A DNA stretch of 64,000 bases, taken from assembly GCA_963920575.1 (NCBI GenBank), contig OY986966.1, forward strand, positions 14,277,297 through 14,341,296, written 5' to 3'. A program made the position numbers and the translations under genes. The notes below the pieces were generated by a model that was given only the letters and a program-made list of their open reading frames with translations, had not been told where the DNA came from and searched no databases. How positions within the stretch are numbered: the first letter of the stretch is position 1; every line of letters starts with the position of its first letter. This DNA comes from Narthecium ossifragum. Lineage: Eukaryota; Streptophyta; Magnoliopsida; Dioscoreales; Nartheciaceae. Of this stretch, positions 1 to 9,637 are shown one piece after another.

Positions 1-445
1 GCCGTGGATGGGGAGATTGGAGATTGCCGGCAAAAGCAGGGGGGTTTCACCGGCGTCAGAGGAGAGGGTTCCGAGGGAAGAGGAGGGCGATATCGGAAAG
101 GTGGAAGGATGGCGATGGTGTTGGTGCTGGTTTGGAGGGATGGGGATGGCCGGAGTTGGTCGGACGACGAAGAGAGGGCGGCACTGGGTAACGGCTCGGG
201 GACGAGCCGCTTGAAGCCAAGCGGAGCCGGGACGATGATGTCCCGGCTCCGCTAGAGAGCCGATCGGGAAGAGAGAGAAAAAATCAAAAGAAAATTGGCG
301 GAAAAATGAAAGAAAAACGAAAAAATTGTGGAAAAATTCTATAAAAATAAAATCAGGAAAAACTCCTAAAAATCTGGAAAAATCGTAAAAAATCAGGAAA
401 AACTCCTGAAAATATGGAAAAATCGTAAAAATTGGCAGAAAATAG
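1..445. other. Unassigned sequence with a 2 x 40-bp tandem repeat
   Basis: The first 255 bases are GC-rich and the rest is strongly A-rich. Positions 351-390 and 391-430 are two near-identical 40-bp units beginning AATCAGGAAAAACTCC. Short open frames exist but none shows a recognisable domain. At about 446 the sequence switches abruptly into Ty3/gypsy pol, so this is the left flank, or an unrelated insertion point, of that fragment. I see no gene here. Confidence 0.5.
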
Positions 446-829
446 GGACTTCTCCAGAGGTGCTGGACCATTGACCAGACTGACACAGAAGGCCGTCCCG
501 TTCATGTGGGATGATGCTTGTGAGCGAGCCTTCATGGAGCTGAGCACCAGGTTGACCAGTGCGCCGACGCTGATTGTCCCCGAGCGAGGTATTGGTTACA
601 GTGTCATGCAGGAGGGACACCTAGTTTCCTATGGTTCTCGTCAGCTGGAGAACCATGAGAGGAACTACCCGACTCACGACTTGAAGCTAGCAGCGATGGT
701 CTTCGCTCTGAAGACCTGGCGGCATTACCTCTATGGCGAGAAGTGCTCTGTCTTCTCGGACCAAAAGAGTTTGAGCTAAGTTTTCATCCAACGTGACCTC
801 AACTTGAGGCAGCGACGCTGGATGGAGCT
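446..829 (+). pseudogene. Ty3/gypsy (Tekay/Del-type) pol fragment: RT end and RNase H
   Basis: The + strand encodes a piece of the reverse transcriptase-RNase H region: [13 protein letters not shown], then [11 protein letters not shown], then [19 protein letters not shown] and a tail ending VFSDQKSLS. It aligns closely with 30355-30780 of the fuller copy in this window. A short in-frame deletion after GYSV removes the segment containing the first RNase H catalytic aspartate (YCDASG in the other copy). A TAA stop at 777-779 falls where the other copy reads AGG. The fragment is broken at 829 by a solo LTR and resumes at 2276. It is a dead relic, recognised with confidence at superfamily level; the chromoviral Tekay/Del assignment rests on overall similarity. 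Confidence 0.85.
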
Positions 830-2270
830 TGATCGCTCACAAACGTTGTCGTTAAAATGTTGCAAACTCAATCAAATATTAAATTTATATCCTTATTCAA
901 TTACTAAACTACTAGGTAGAATAGCGGTGAAGTCGGGAGTCGATCCACAGGGAAAACGTTGGAAATCAAAATTAATTCTCAAAACCCTATAACTGAAGAA
1001 AAGAACCAAAGATAGAATAGAGTTATCTAACTAATAAATAAAAGAGATAAAAGGTTGATCAATTTGAATCAATGGAGTAGTTACTTAGAAATTACTCAAT
1101 CCGCCCTAGTTTCGTTATTAATCTTCTCTAGTTATCATCTTGTTCCCTCTCTCAACATTATGGATCTTATGGCTACAAGCTCACATGAATCCCTAAAATA
1201 AAGTTAATGTTCCCAACGGCATAATCTATCTTTGTTTAGCATAAATCATCTTTGGTCCTACGATTACATTAAATTATTCTACTCCTAATGACCTTAGCAT
1301 GACTTATCTTCACGTAGCATAGACTATCTCAAAGGTAAACCAAAAACCACATGAAAACCATCCTATGAATCTCTACAATCAATCACAGAAATCATGTAGG
1401 ACTGAAAATAAGTCAAGGAACTCTGTTCCCTCAACTCTATTAACAATAAAAGCAAATTCATAGGATCATGTCTTGAGAAGAATATAAGATTCAAACCAAA
1501 GAAGATAGAAAGTTATGCTAGGGTTTCATGAATAATCCTAAGTACAATAACTGGCAACTCATCTTTTGGATGAAAGCCATCGGATTGGAGTAGGAAGCTG
1601 TCACCATCCACATCCTCTCCTTCTTCTTCTTCCTCCTCCAAAGATTGACAAAAAGATGAGAAGTTTTGCTGGAATAACCCCTTTTTATAATAAAAACCCT
1701 TAATCCCGGAATTAGGGTTATGGCTAAGTTGAGTTGGACCTCTAGTGCAACTCTGAATTCCTAGTTTAATTCTGACTGCCTCTTCTGATCGCGACTGGGT
1801 TCAAGTAGTCCGGAATTTGAGAATGAGTCCAACAGGAAAGATGTAGATTTGGAAGTCTTCTGTCCGCTTCCGAAGAGTTTGCAATATTTGGACTTATCTA
1901 GAATATTTGGCGAATATTCTACTGGCCGTCGACGGACCAGTCTTCCAGCAGCTAAATATCTTCATCTTCTTCAAAACTGATATCCATCTGTATGGAATCT
2001 CGCCAAGTGTCCAACACAAAAGTTGTGCGTCTCGATGTCTACTAGATGTCACCCAACTTTCAGAATATTTGGACATAAGAATAATTTCTGGTGAATATTT
2101 TACTAACAGTCGACAGAGCAGTGTATTTCAGCATATTAACCGAATATCTTGCATTTCTTCTCAAAGCATGAATAAACCTGAAATCAACTAACAAGCTATC
2201 AAATACAACTACTCTAGGCATAACAAAGCTAAGTTAAGGGGTTGAATCATGAACATTTAGTGACTTATCA
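830..2270 (-). mobile_element. Solo LTR, family B (Athila-like)
   Basis: This 1,441-bp insertion starts TGATCGCTCAC and ends GTGACTTATCA, with perfect 5-bp duplications GAGCT at 825-829 and 2271-2275. On the minus strand it reads TGATAAGTCACT...GAGCGATCA, matching the solo LTR at 38904-40280 and the LTR start at 63953. Its minus-strand 3' part resembles the R-U5 end of the Athila LTR in this window, hence the orientation. There is no internal region, so it is a solo LTR left by recombination between two LTRs. It disrupts the gypsy RNase H fragment. Confidence 0.92.
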
Positions 2271-2275
2271 GAGCT

Positions 2276-2945
2276 TCTGGAGGACTACGACTTTGAGTTG
2301 CATTACCATCCTAGTAAGGCAAACGTCGTAGCAGACGCGTTGAGCAGACTGGTGAGAGACACCAGAGCAGCAGTTGTGGGTTGTCAGCGCTGCAGCGGGC
2401 CAATTGGGGCTCGAGTTTGTGGATCAGGAATCCAGCATCTTTCTCTACACCGTGCAAAGTATGCAAGCAGTCCTAGCCAGAGTGTTTGAGGCACAGCGCA
2501 GTGACGCAGAGCTCGAGGAGTTGCGCACATCGGCAGGCACATCACGATAGACTTCGTGACCGGGCTACCGAGATCTCCTAGGTGGAATGACGCGATTTGG
2601 GTCATCGTTGATCGATTGACCAAATTGGCGCACTTCCTGCCTATGCGGATGACAGACTCGATGGACAGGTTGGGCAGTTTGTACGTCAGAGAGGTGGTCA
2701 GACTGCACGGAGTTCCAGTTTCTATCGTGTCAGACCATGACCCCAGGTTCACCAGCAGGTTCTGGCGAGGCTTTCAGGAGGCAGTTGGCACACTCCTAAC
2801 CTTCAGTACGGCGTTCCATCCGCAGACAGACGGGCAGTTAGAGCGAACGATCCAGATCTTGGAGGACATGTTGAGAGCATGTATCCTCGACGCCGGAGGC
2901 AGCTGGGAGGAGCACGTTCCCTTGGTGGAGTTCGCCTACAACATT
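2276..2945 (+). pseudogene. Ty3/gypsy (Tekay/Del-type) pol fragment: RNase H end and integrase
   Basis: This continues the fragment at 446-829 beyond the solo LTR. It reads [20 protein letters not shown] (RNase H/tether end), then a frameshifted linker, then integrase core from about 2545: [35 protein letters not shown] and [14 protein letters not shown], carrying the D, D and E catalytic residues. Compared with the copy at 28-32 kb, the zinc-binding HHCC part of the integrase is deleted (junction near 2540). Similarity stops at about 2945 after EFAYN, where unrelated sequence begins. Several codons intact here (CAG at 2775-2777, and CGA at 525-527 and 585-587 in the preceding piece) are stops in the other copy. 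Confidence 0.88.
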
Positions 2946-3454
2946 GTTCGTGGATAAAACGTCGATCTCGCGGGGACCAGATTTCTATTTTATTTCCGAG
3001 GAAATCATTTTTAATTTTGTGTAAGGAAATTGCAGGCACCACACCCCTGAATTGCCAAGTCGGCAAATCCATCATTTTCATCCCCGCAGGGAATACCTCC
3101 GATTCTAGATCCAATAAAAATAAATATTTTCCTATAATAATAATAATAAAAGGAAAATGAAATGACGTGAGGTCTTGGACCACCACGTTCATCGCCATGC
3201 AGGATGTGTTTGTCACCGGGGCTTCAAGTCCGCCGGAGTTTGGGAAGAGCCGTCCAAGGTCCAATTGTTGTCGTGAAGATGTAGCAGCTGGAACAAGGAA
3301 GGCATCGTCCGAGCGTCGAAGTTGGTGGAGTCAAGGAGTGTCGCCCGAGCGTCGAAGAGGTAGCAGCTGGTGGCGTCGAAGGAGTGCTGTCCTAGTCTTG
3401 TTCTGAAGATGACGAGTTTGGAGAAGACGTTGAATAAAGTTACGGAAGCCACGA
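2946..3454. other. Unassigned sequence right of the gypsy fragment
   Basis: There is no coding signal beyond short open frames. The left edge (about 2946) is the breakpoint of the gypsy integrase fragment. An A/T-rich patch with an ATA microsatellite (about 3134-3160) precedes a GC-rich stretch. No LTR end, terminal repeat or TSD was found. Confidence 0.4.
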
Positions 3455-3660
3455 ATGTAGTTGGCGAAGCTGTTGAATATAGTTGAGGGAGCCGCGAATG
3501 TAGTTGGCGAAGCTGCTGAATATAGTTGAGGGAGCCGCCGAATATAGTGGCGGAAGCTGCGAATATAGTTGCGGAAGCCGCGAATATAGTTTATGAAGCC
3601 GCCGAATATATTTGGGGACGGGCCGCAAATATAGTCGCGGACGAGCCTGGCCGATATAGT
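3455..3660. repeat. Degenerate tandem repeat, about 27-30-bp unit
   Basis: The pattern GAATATAGTTG followed by a GGAAGCCGC-like half recurs about seven times with drift (for example near 3475, 3523, 3552 and 3580). The unit is imperfect, and the array grades into the GC-rich region to its right. Confidence 0.6.
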
Positions 3661-5250
3661 TGAAGACGCGTCTGGCCGACGGAGTTATGGACGAATCCTC
3701 TGGCCGATAGAGTTGACGAAGCTTCTCGGTCGATGGCGTCCAAGCTTCAAGGTTTCGCCGATGGGTTCAGAGGAGACACCGTCAGCCCAAATCTGGTGAA
3801 GATGGTCTTGCTCGTCGGGGTAAAGTGGTCGTTGGAACGCTGGCTGGAAATAGGGGTCCTGCGGCTGGAACAAAGGATCGCATCGACCGGAACAGGGGAC
3901 GCAATGGCTGGAGCTCGAGGACGTCAGCTTGAAGCTTGAGGACGTCGGCTAGAAGCTTGAGAGCGCCTGGGTTTGGACCTCGCCGCCGCAGGGATGTAGC
4001 CGGAGCAAAGGAAGTTAGCGGCTGGAACTTGGGATTCGTTGCCGTGGAAGAGAAGCTGCTGGAGTTGAGGGTGTCGGCTGTAACTAGAGGAGGCAGCAGC
4101 TGGAGTTCAAGGATGTCTGCTGGAAACATAGCTGCGGCTGGAACAGATGAATGGCTGGAACAGATGAATGGTCGGAGCTTCTTGGATATGGGCTTCGCTG
4201 TCGCGATAAGATGGCTGGAGCAGAGAAATAACGGCTAGGACTTGAGGACGCCGGCTGGAAACAGAGGTCGTCGGCCGGATCAAGGATGATGGCGGGGACC
4301 TCCTTGGGTTGGGTGGTGAATCTCCTCAGGCCGTCGATGCCGCCACGAGCTTAAGGCTATGCAAGGCGGTGGCGACGGATCCGATGAGGATGCGCCGGGT
4401 GTTGGAGATGGGGAACGCCGGAGAAGACCTCGTTGGGTGTAGGCTTGATGCCGCGTGCTTGAGGCCGTCGACGATGAGGATGCGCCGGGGGTGCTCCTCT
4501 TGCTTGATCACCGGAGAGGATCACCGGTCGCTCTCCTTCTCCTTCTTCTTTCTTAGTTGTTGCTGGACGCGGGGTTGATGATGAGGCGTCGGAGAGGGTG
4601 ACGCCGATGGAGTATGGGTTTCGCTGGATGTTCGGTTTGATGCGGCGGGCTTCGTGGCTGTGCACGGCGGTGAGGGATGACCAACCATGGGTTGGATCCG
4701 AGGAAGATACGCCGGGTCTTCTCTTGCCTGAGCGTGTGTGAGAGGCCGTTGTCGATCCTTCTCCTCCTTCTTACAGCCGCCAGCCCTTCTTCTCTCTCTC
4801 TCTGTTTTTTGCCAGCCGCTCCTTCCTTCCTTTATTTGCCAGCCGAGGTTGGGGATGAGGGCATCGTTGGAGAAGATCTCGCTGTACGTGGTCTCGATGC
4901 CGCGAGCTTGGAGTTGTGCACGGCGGTGAAGGACGGCGACGGAGGTCCTCGGGCTTGAGCAAGGTGGGCGACGGACACGTTTGAGTTGGGTCTGACGAGG
5001 ATGCGCCGGCTGCTGGAGCTCGAGGACGATGCGCCGGGTCTTCTCTTGCCTGAGTGTCTGAGAGGGCCTGTGGTCAGTGCTGAAGCGACGAAAGGGGTGC
5101 GCCGGATGCTCTTGCACGTCCGAGAGAGCTTGTCGTCGGTCTCTCTCTCTCTCTTCCTCCTTTCTTTCTTCAATCTTTCAGCCTTTTCTCTCTCAATTTT
5201 CCCGCCCCCTAGCCAGCCTTCACCCTCTTCCTTTTATAAGCACGAGAGGT
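3661..5250 (-). other. GC-rich, LTR-leader-like region with a minus-strand TATA box
   Basis: The + strand is built from loosely repeated GC-rich modules; GGATGCGCCGG-type cores recur near 4388, 4480, 5000 and 5030, and a near-duplicate GCCGGGTCTTCTCTTGCCTGAG occurs near 4710 and 5035. Read on the minus strand, TATAAAAGG (about 5232-5240) is followed by a GA-rich leader (about 5130-5230) and then the repeats, resembling the U3-R-U5 and leader of a plant LTR element. Open frames on both strands are low-complexity and repeat-derived, and I do not call a gene. No LTR ends or TSD were found, so element identity is an inference. Confidence 0.35.
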
Positions 5251-6417
5251 GATCTCTTAATATGGGATGGAATATCCTGATTAAGGGATAATAATTGATG
5301 CTAATCCTTTTATACAAGGATAGCTCATATAATCCCACCATATTTAGAGATGCTGATTTTAATTTTATTTTTTATATGGTATGGGAATGCAATCCAACCA
5401 TAATTGAAGATGCTGATTTCTCATATGGTATGTCATATATTTGATTTGGCTGACTTTATATGGGTAGATATTTTGTTTTGAAATTCAAATTTGAAATTCG
5501 AATGTTCAGATTTGAATTATCTTAATATTTATTGAATTATTCGGATATTTGAAATGTCTTATTTAAATTTTAATTTCATATAATATTTTGGAAAGTTTAC
5601 CGAAATATCCCCAGACAAGCCGGGTGTAAATTACCAAAATATCCTTTTTATCGGGCATATATTTTGGACCGAAATGTCCCCGGCGCATATGAAATATCTC
5701 TGGTCCGGATTTTCACACCCATGAAGGTGTGAAATGACTAAAATGCCCCTTGGGGTTAAATAACAAAAATACCCTTTTGGTTTGGTTATTTAAGTGTGAC
5801 GCATGGCGACGCGATTTCTGGGCGTGTCGTGGACACGTGCGAGCATTATGTGGTGCGCGTATATTTTTGCCGGGACTTAGGCGAATTTGAAGTCGGGTAT
5901 TTGTTTGGGTTTATTTGAATTTTCGGATTTTTCCCTTATTTATTTCAGGAAATTTTCTGTAATTTCCCAGGTGTGGTGGAAAATTACCAAAACACCCCTA
6001 TATTTACAAAGCTTATTTAGGACGCCATCAAAGCTATGTAAGGGCTATTTTGGAGTGTAGTGGGAAATTTAGACATGCATTTTGGTCTAAATTCCCAAAA
6101 TACCCTTGGATGGGTAAAATTATCAAAATACCCTTATTCCTCCAGTTTGTATAGGATGTTGTCAAAACCGGGGATATGTACGAGATTTGGATGGACTCGA
6201 CTGTGTGTGAGCCAATTTGGGTTTGGTGCGTGCGGATTCAGCCCAAGGACTTCTGCAAATGTAGTCGACTTAGCCTTAGCTAAAATCGATGTCAACATAT
6301 TCTTATTTTTTTTTAAATCGAAAATTTCGTGGAAACTGAGATTCTAATTTCGAGAAGATTGCTATCATGTATATCTTGAGATCGCAAATTTCAGCAAATT
6401 GCAATCATATATATATA
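5251..6417. other. AT-rich region with repeated AAAATACCC-like motif
   Basis: No coding region is apparent. Variants of ACCAAAATACCCCT/CCAAAATACCCTT occur at least seven times between about 5600 and 6140 at irregular spacing. The block lies upstream of the minus-strand TATA box near 5236, so it could be the U3/promoter side of the same unassigned element. It ends at the Helitron terminus at 6418. Confidence 0.45.
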
Positions 6418-6421
6418 CTAG

Positions 6422-6455
6422 TAAATACCCGTGCCTACGACACGGATATTTTGGA
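6422..6455 (-). terminator. Helitron 3'-terminal hairpin
   Basis: On the minus strand ATCCGTG-TCGTAGG-CACGGGTAT can fold into a five-base-pair GC-rich stem with flanking A/T pairs, ending about 11 nt before the terminal CTAG. This geometry is the known 3' signal of plant Helitrons, thought to stop rolling-circle strand transfer. Confidence 0.75.
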
Positions 6456-6552
6456 GGCCCGACGTTTTATAGGAATTACTCAAAAACTTTCTCTCCTCTC
6501 CCTCTCCCGAATCCTGACTTCTCGACGTTTTTTGTTATTCAAGAAGTTATGC

Positions 6553-6752
6553 NNNNNNNNNNNNNNNNNNNNNNNNNNNNNNNNNNNNNNNNNNNNNNNN
6601 NNNNNNNNNNNNNNNNNNNNNNNNNNNNNNNNNNNNNNNNNNNNNNNNNNNNNNNNNNNNNNNNNNNNNNNNNNNNNNNNNNNNNNNNNNNNNNNNNNNN
6701 NNNNNNNNNNNNNNNNNNNNNNNNNNNNNNNNNNNNNNNNNNNNNNNNNNNN
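6553..6752. other. Assembly gap (200 N)
   Basis: Exactly 200 undetermined bases, a size typical of a placeholder. It falls inside the Helitron just where the conserved Helitron_like_N/Rep region should begin (the frame reads ISECHPAYL immediately before it). The true missing length is unknown and could contain the catalytic domains. Confidence 0.99.
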
Positions 6753-7562
6753 GGGAGATATGCAGGATGGCATTCACTTATACGTTCTATTGGACTGTCA
6801 CCTCGAAGATGTATCAATATATCACGTTTCGTAACTGCTTGAGCACCATCACCTGGCAAAATAACTGCGATTTCATCAACTGTTGGCAAATTGAACCTAC
6901 GGCGATCAGTTGATGGTACATATTGCAAGCGCGCAGGCAAAGGTGGCACAGTTTTACTTCTATTCGAAAGTATTTCATGTGCCTGTTTGTAAATCTCAAT
7001 GAATGGATTAGAATTCCAAAGGATGTTTTGGATAAGTCGAAGAACTTCAGGCTTTAAATTTTGATTTCTATCCCTGCGCATCCTCAGTGCTTCATAAGGA
7101 TCGTATATATAGAGTTGAGCAAAGACCCGATCTGTAGTCGTATCCGGCAATAATGCCCCTGTTAAATGACATAATTCACCATGGATGCTGAATGGCATAG
7201 GACCGGTTCCTTGTCTAACCCTATCGTCGATCTGGACGCCGAGGCTAGTAAAGGAATTTGCTATATTGTATTGGTGATTGTGCTCGCGGAATGAACGGGC
7301 ATTTGAATCAGCCCCCTCGAAAAGATCTTTCAGTGCTTGGGGAGGATCTGATAAAGGCGATAACTTGATTTTTCCATGCATGCAACACAATCCAAATTTT
7401 GGATCATTGACGGAGGATTTAGACAGTCTCTCGGTAATCCAATGCTTGGCATTACAATGGCCGCACACTGCATTCATTGGACCTAGCGAGTGACGAACCG
7501 AGTCTGTACCGAAACATTGATTTGTAGCTATATTTGGTTCTATTACATCTTCATCCACGGGA
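6753..7562 (-). pseudogene. Helitron Rep/helicase protein, N-terminal region (exon running into the gap)
   Basis: The minus strand encodes the conserved N-terminal region of plant Helitron transposases: a CxxC segment (LGPMNAVCGHCNAKHW), FGLCCMHGKIKLSPL, then SFTSLGVQID, FSIHGELCHLTGALLP, FAQLYIYDPYEALRMR, NPFIEIYKQA and finally ISECHPAYL at the gap edge. Family knowledge places the Helitron_like_N, Rep (two-His) and PIF1-like helicase domains downstream; none is visible here. The exon begins at 7562 after an acceptor TTTTTTTACAG and joins the upstream frame in phase. Only about 130 bp separate the gap from the element's 3' end, so either the gap hides several kb or the protein is truncated. 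I see no stop within the visible exon. Confidence 0.85.
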
Positions 7563-7662
7563 CTGTAAAAAAAGATAACTTAGGTTATGGGATTCAAACT
7601 TTGAAGTTTACTTTAGGAAACATATTTTTTTAAAATAAACGGGTGTTGTATTCTTGACTTAC
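7563..7662 (-). other. Predicted 100-bp intron of the Helitron gene
   Basis: On the minus strand the donor GTAAGTC (7662 downward) and an acceptor preceded by a T-run (ending AG at 7563) bound an A/T-rich 100-bp stretch. The upstream frame ends with two bases of a codon at 7663 and the downstream frame resumes with one base at 7562, so removal restores a single frame (HDR joined to PVDEDVIEPN through one isoleucine codon). Confidence 0.75.
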
Positions 7663-8552
7663 ATCCGATCATGTACTGGGTGTATTTCTTGCCGTTCACG
7701 TGCATTCCTCAAGACATGCCTTAACCGTCGAGCACGCAAGGTTTCTAGTATAGGCATAACAGTAGTATCTTGAAATTCTATAAGAAGTATGTTTGGCGCA
7801 TTAGGGATGCCAGCGTATGGTCCACCACATACTGCACTCCTTCGATCGAGCGAATAATTACTCGAGTACATCGGTAATGGAGCTCCAATTGGTGCTCGCT
7901 CCAATGGATGGTCGCGACCACTCGATGATGGAGCCAAAACATGTTCACGTTCCTGGTGTATTTCTTGCTCTCTGCGTGCACCCCTAGGGACATGCATTAA
8001 CCGTCGAGCACCGAAGATTTGTTGCACTGGGAAGGTCGCAACTGGAAGTTCCTCACGACCACTTCAGGACGAAGCACAGTACTGATTACATTCTGGGTGT
8101 ATTTCTCGTCATTCACGTGCACTCCTCAATACATACCTTAACCGTCGAGCACCAAAGGTTTCTTGCACTGGAACGGTCGTAGCAGTTGTATGTTCAAGTC
8201 CCATCCTCGGCGCATTCAAAATGCCATCGTATGGTCCACGCGCTATACTTCTCTCTTGCCGCTCCCGCTCTCTTCTTCGTCGCTGACCCTAATGTCTTGC
8301 AGTGAAAGAGACATGTCCGCGTGCACTCCTCAATACATCCCTTAACCGTCGAGCACCAAAGGTTTCTTGCACTGAAACGGTCGTAGCAGTTGTATGTTCA
8401 AGTCCCATGCTCGACATATTCAAAATGCCATCGTATGGTCCACGCGCTATACGTCTCTCTTGCCGCTCCCGCTCTCTTCTTCGTCGCTGACCCGAATGTC
8501 TTGCAGTGAAAGAGACATGTGGGCGCGTAGGACTTAAATCATTGTTAGTCAT
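7663..8552 (-). pseudogene. Helitron protein N-terminal repeat region (upstream exon)
   Basis: This minus-strand frame, likely starting at ATG 8552 (MTNNDLSPTRPH), is Arg-rich and built of repeats of a motif like VQETFGARRLRDVLRSAR. Four copies start near 8342, 8138, 7997 and 7721; the spacings 204, 141 and 276 bp are all multiples of three, so the repeats were duplicated in frame. In one repeat a TAG (8291-8289) replaces the TCG serine codon of the sister repeat, which breaks the frame. Arg-rich N-terminal extensions are usual in plant Helitron proteins, but this exact repeat is not one I recognise. Confidence 0.65.
8138..8545 (-). repeat. Tandem duplication, 204-bp unit
   Basis: Positions 8138-8341 and 8342-8545 are two highly similar copies, sharing the TTAACCGTCGAGCACCAAAG start and the GAAAGAGACATGT end. 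The unit length is 68 codons, keeping the Helitron N-terminal frame. Confidence 0.85.
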
Positions 8553-8559
8553 ATTCACC

Positions 8560-9637
8560 TTATAAATTTATGCAAAATGCACAATTTTTATTATTTGAAT
8601 ATAAGTTTAACTAAAAATAATTATTGTAGACGTTGCTTGGATAATAAGATGATTATAAATTGCTTTATGATAACATCTTAATATCTTGTCGGATATTCAT
8701 ATGAACATTTAAAAACCAATTTTTATCCCAACGTTTTGTGGAATAATACTCAACATTTCATCGAGTAACTCATTGCTCAAATTGTTAGGAAAGCTTTGCA
8801 TTTCTATGATTTAATAAAGCTGTGGATAGTAAAGATTGATATGAATGAAACCAATTACACATAGCATTGCACAATATTGAATAAGGGAGTAAAGCTAAGA
8901 AACGAAAAGAAATGAAAATAAACAATATAAAACCCCATCCAAATTTTGAATCTATTAGGTTGGCATCCTATATTTGTCTTGTAGGAGCGAAAAAAAGACT
9001 ACGTATTGACATCAGTTAAAAGAGTTCAATATAAAACCACATCCATAGTTTGAATTTGAATAAGCTATTGCTAAGTTACAAATTCCATGTATTTTATCCA
9101 TACACATTTAATAAAAACAGAGAGGAAAGAATAGGACAATAATGCTAAATACTTGATCTATTAGCAGAACATGTCATTCACATTAATTGTTAACATCTAC
9201 GTATTGACCTCCATTAGCTGTAAAGCAGACTTTTACATACCCATAATAAAGAAGAGGAGAAAATTGAATGAACTAAATCCAACTTTTGTTAGCAGCTTGA
9301 TCCACTAGCAATCCCTTTGGCATCCACAGAGACTGTGTTACAAACTGCAAGAATGAAGAGGTAATGATCTCTTATAAATCCCCTAAACCTTTGACGTTAC
9401 TCAAGGATAAGAAGTATAGATTGGAGGATGGTAAAGAGGATATTCTTCCTCGAAGAAGACTATGTAGAGAATGAGTGATAAAGATGAACAATGGGTCTTT
9501 CTCTTAGTCCTTTGGGTCTCTCCTCATTGATGACAGGGTTTTTCCATGTTGGTGTTGAGGAGGAGTAGTCTGTGTATATTCATTAGTTTTTTTTTATATA
9601 TAGATTTTTCATAAATTCTTGGTGGATTAAGGGGTTT
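8560..9637. other. AT-rich stretch, no gene recognised
   Basis: No convincing coding region. It probably includes the upstream part of the Helitron. A 27-base block shared with the left arm (AGGACAATAATGCTAAATAC and following, about 9133) recurs in inverted orientation at about 11305-11335. The inverted-duplication boundary is at 9638. Confidence 0.4.

Larger units (their letters stand above)
6418..9420 (-). mobile_element. Helitron with intact 3' terminus; right end uncertain
   Basis: On the minus strand the element ends in a short hairpin (stem CCGTG/CACGG around TCGTAGG) followed about 11 bases later by CTAG (6418-6421) and then a T, the canonical Helitron 3' end inserted between A and T. 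Just inside lie the N gap and the N-terminal half of a minus-strand Rep/helicase-type Helitron protein (6753-8552). The 5' TC end could not be fixed. TC preceded by A occurs on the minus strand at 9420 (TCTATACTTC) and again at 9604 (TCTATATATA); either would be plausible, so the right boundary is a guess. The Rep and helicase catalytic domains are absent unless hidden in the gap. Confidence 0.72.

Noticed and set aside
4521..5117. 198-codon minus-strand frame with repeated PAHPR
   Set aside because: Built from degenerate GC-rich DNA repeats, with competing open frames in other frames and no recognised domain.
6539..6842. Open frames spanning the N gap
   Set aside because: They are artefacts of translating undetermined bases; only the minus-strand Helitron frame next to the gap is supported by homology.
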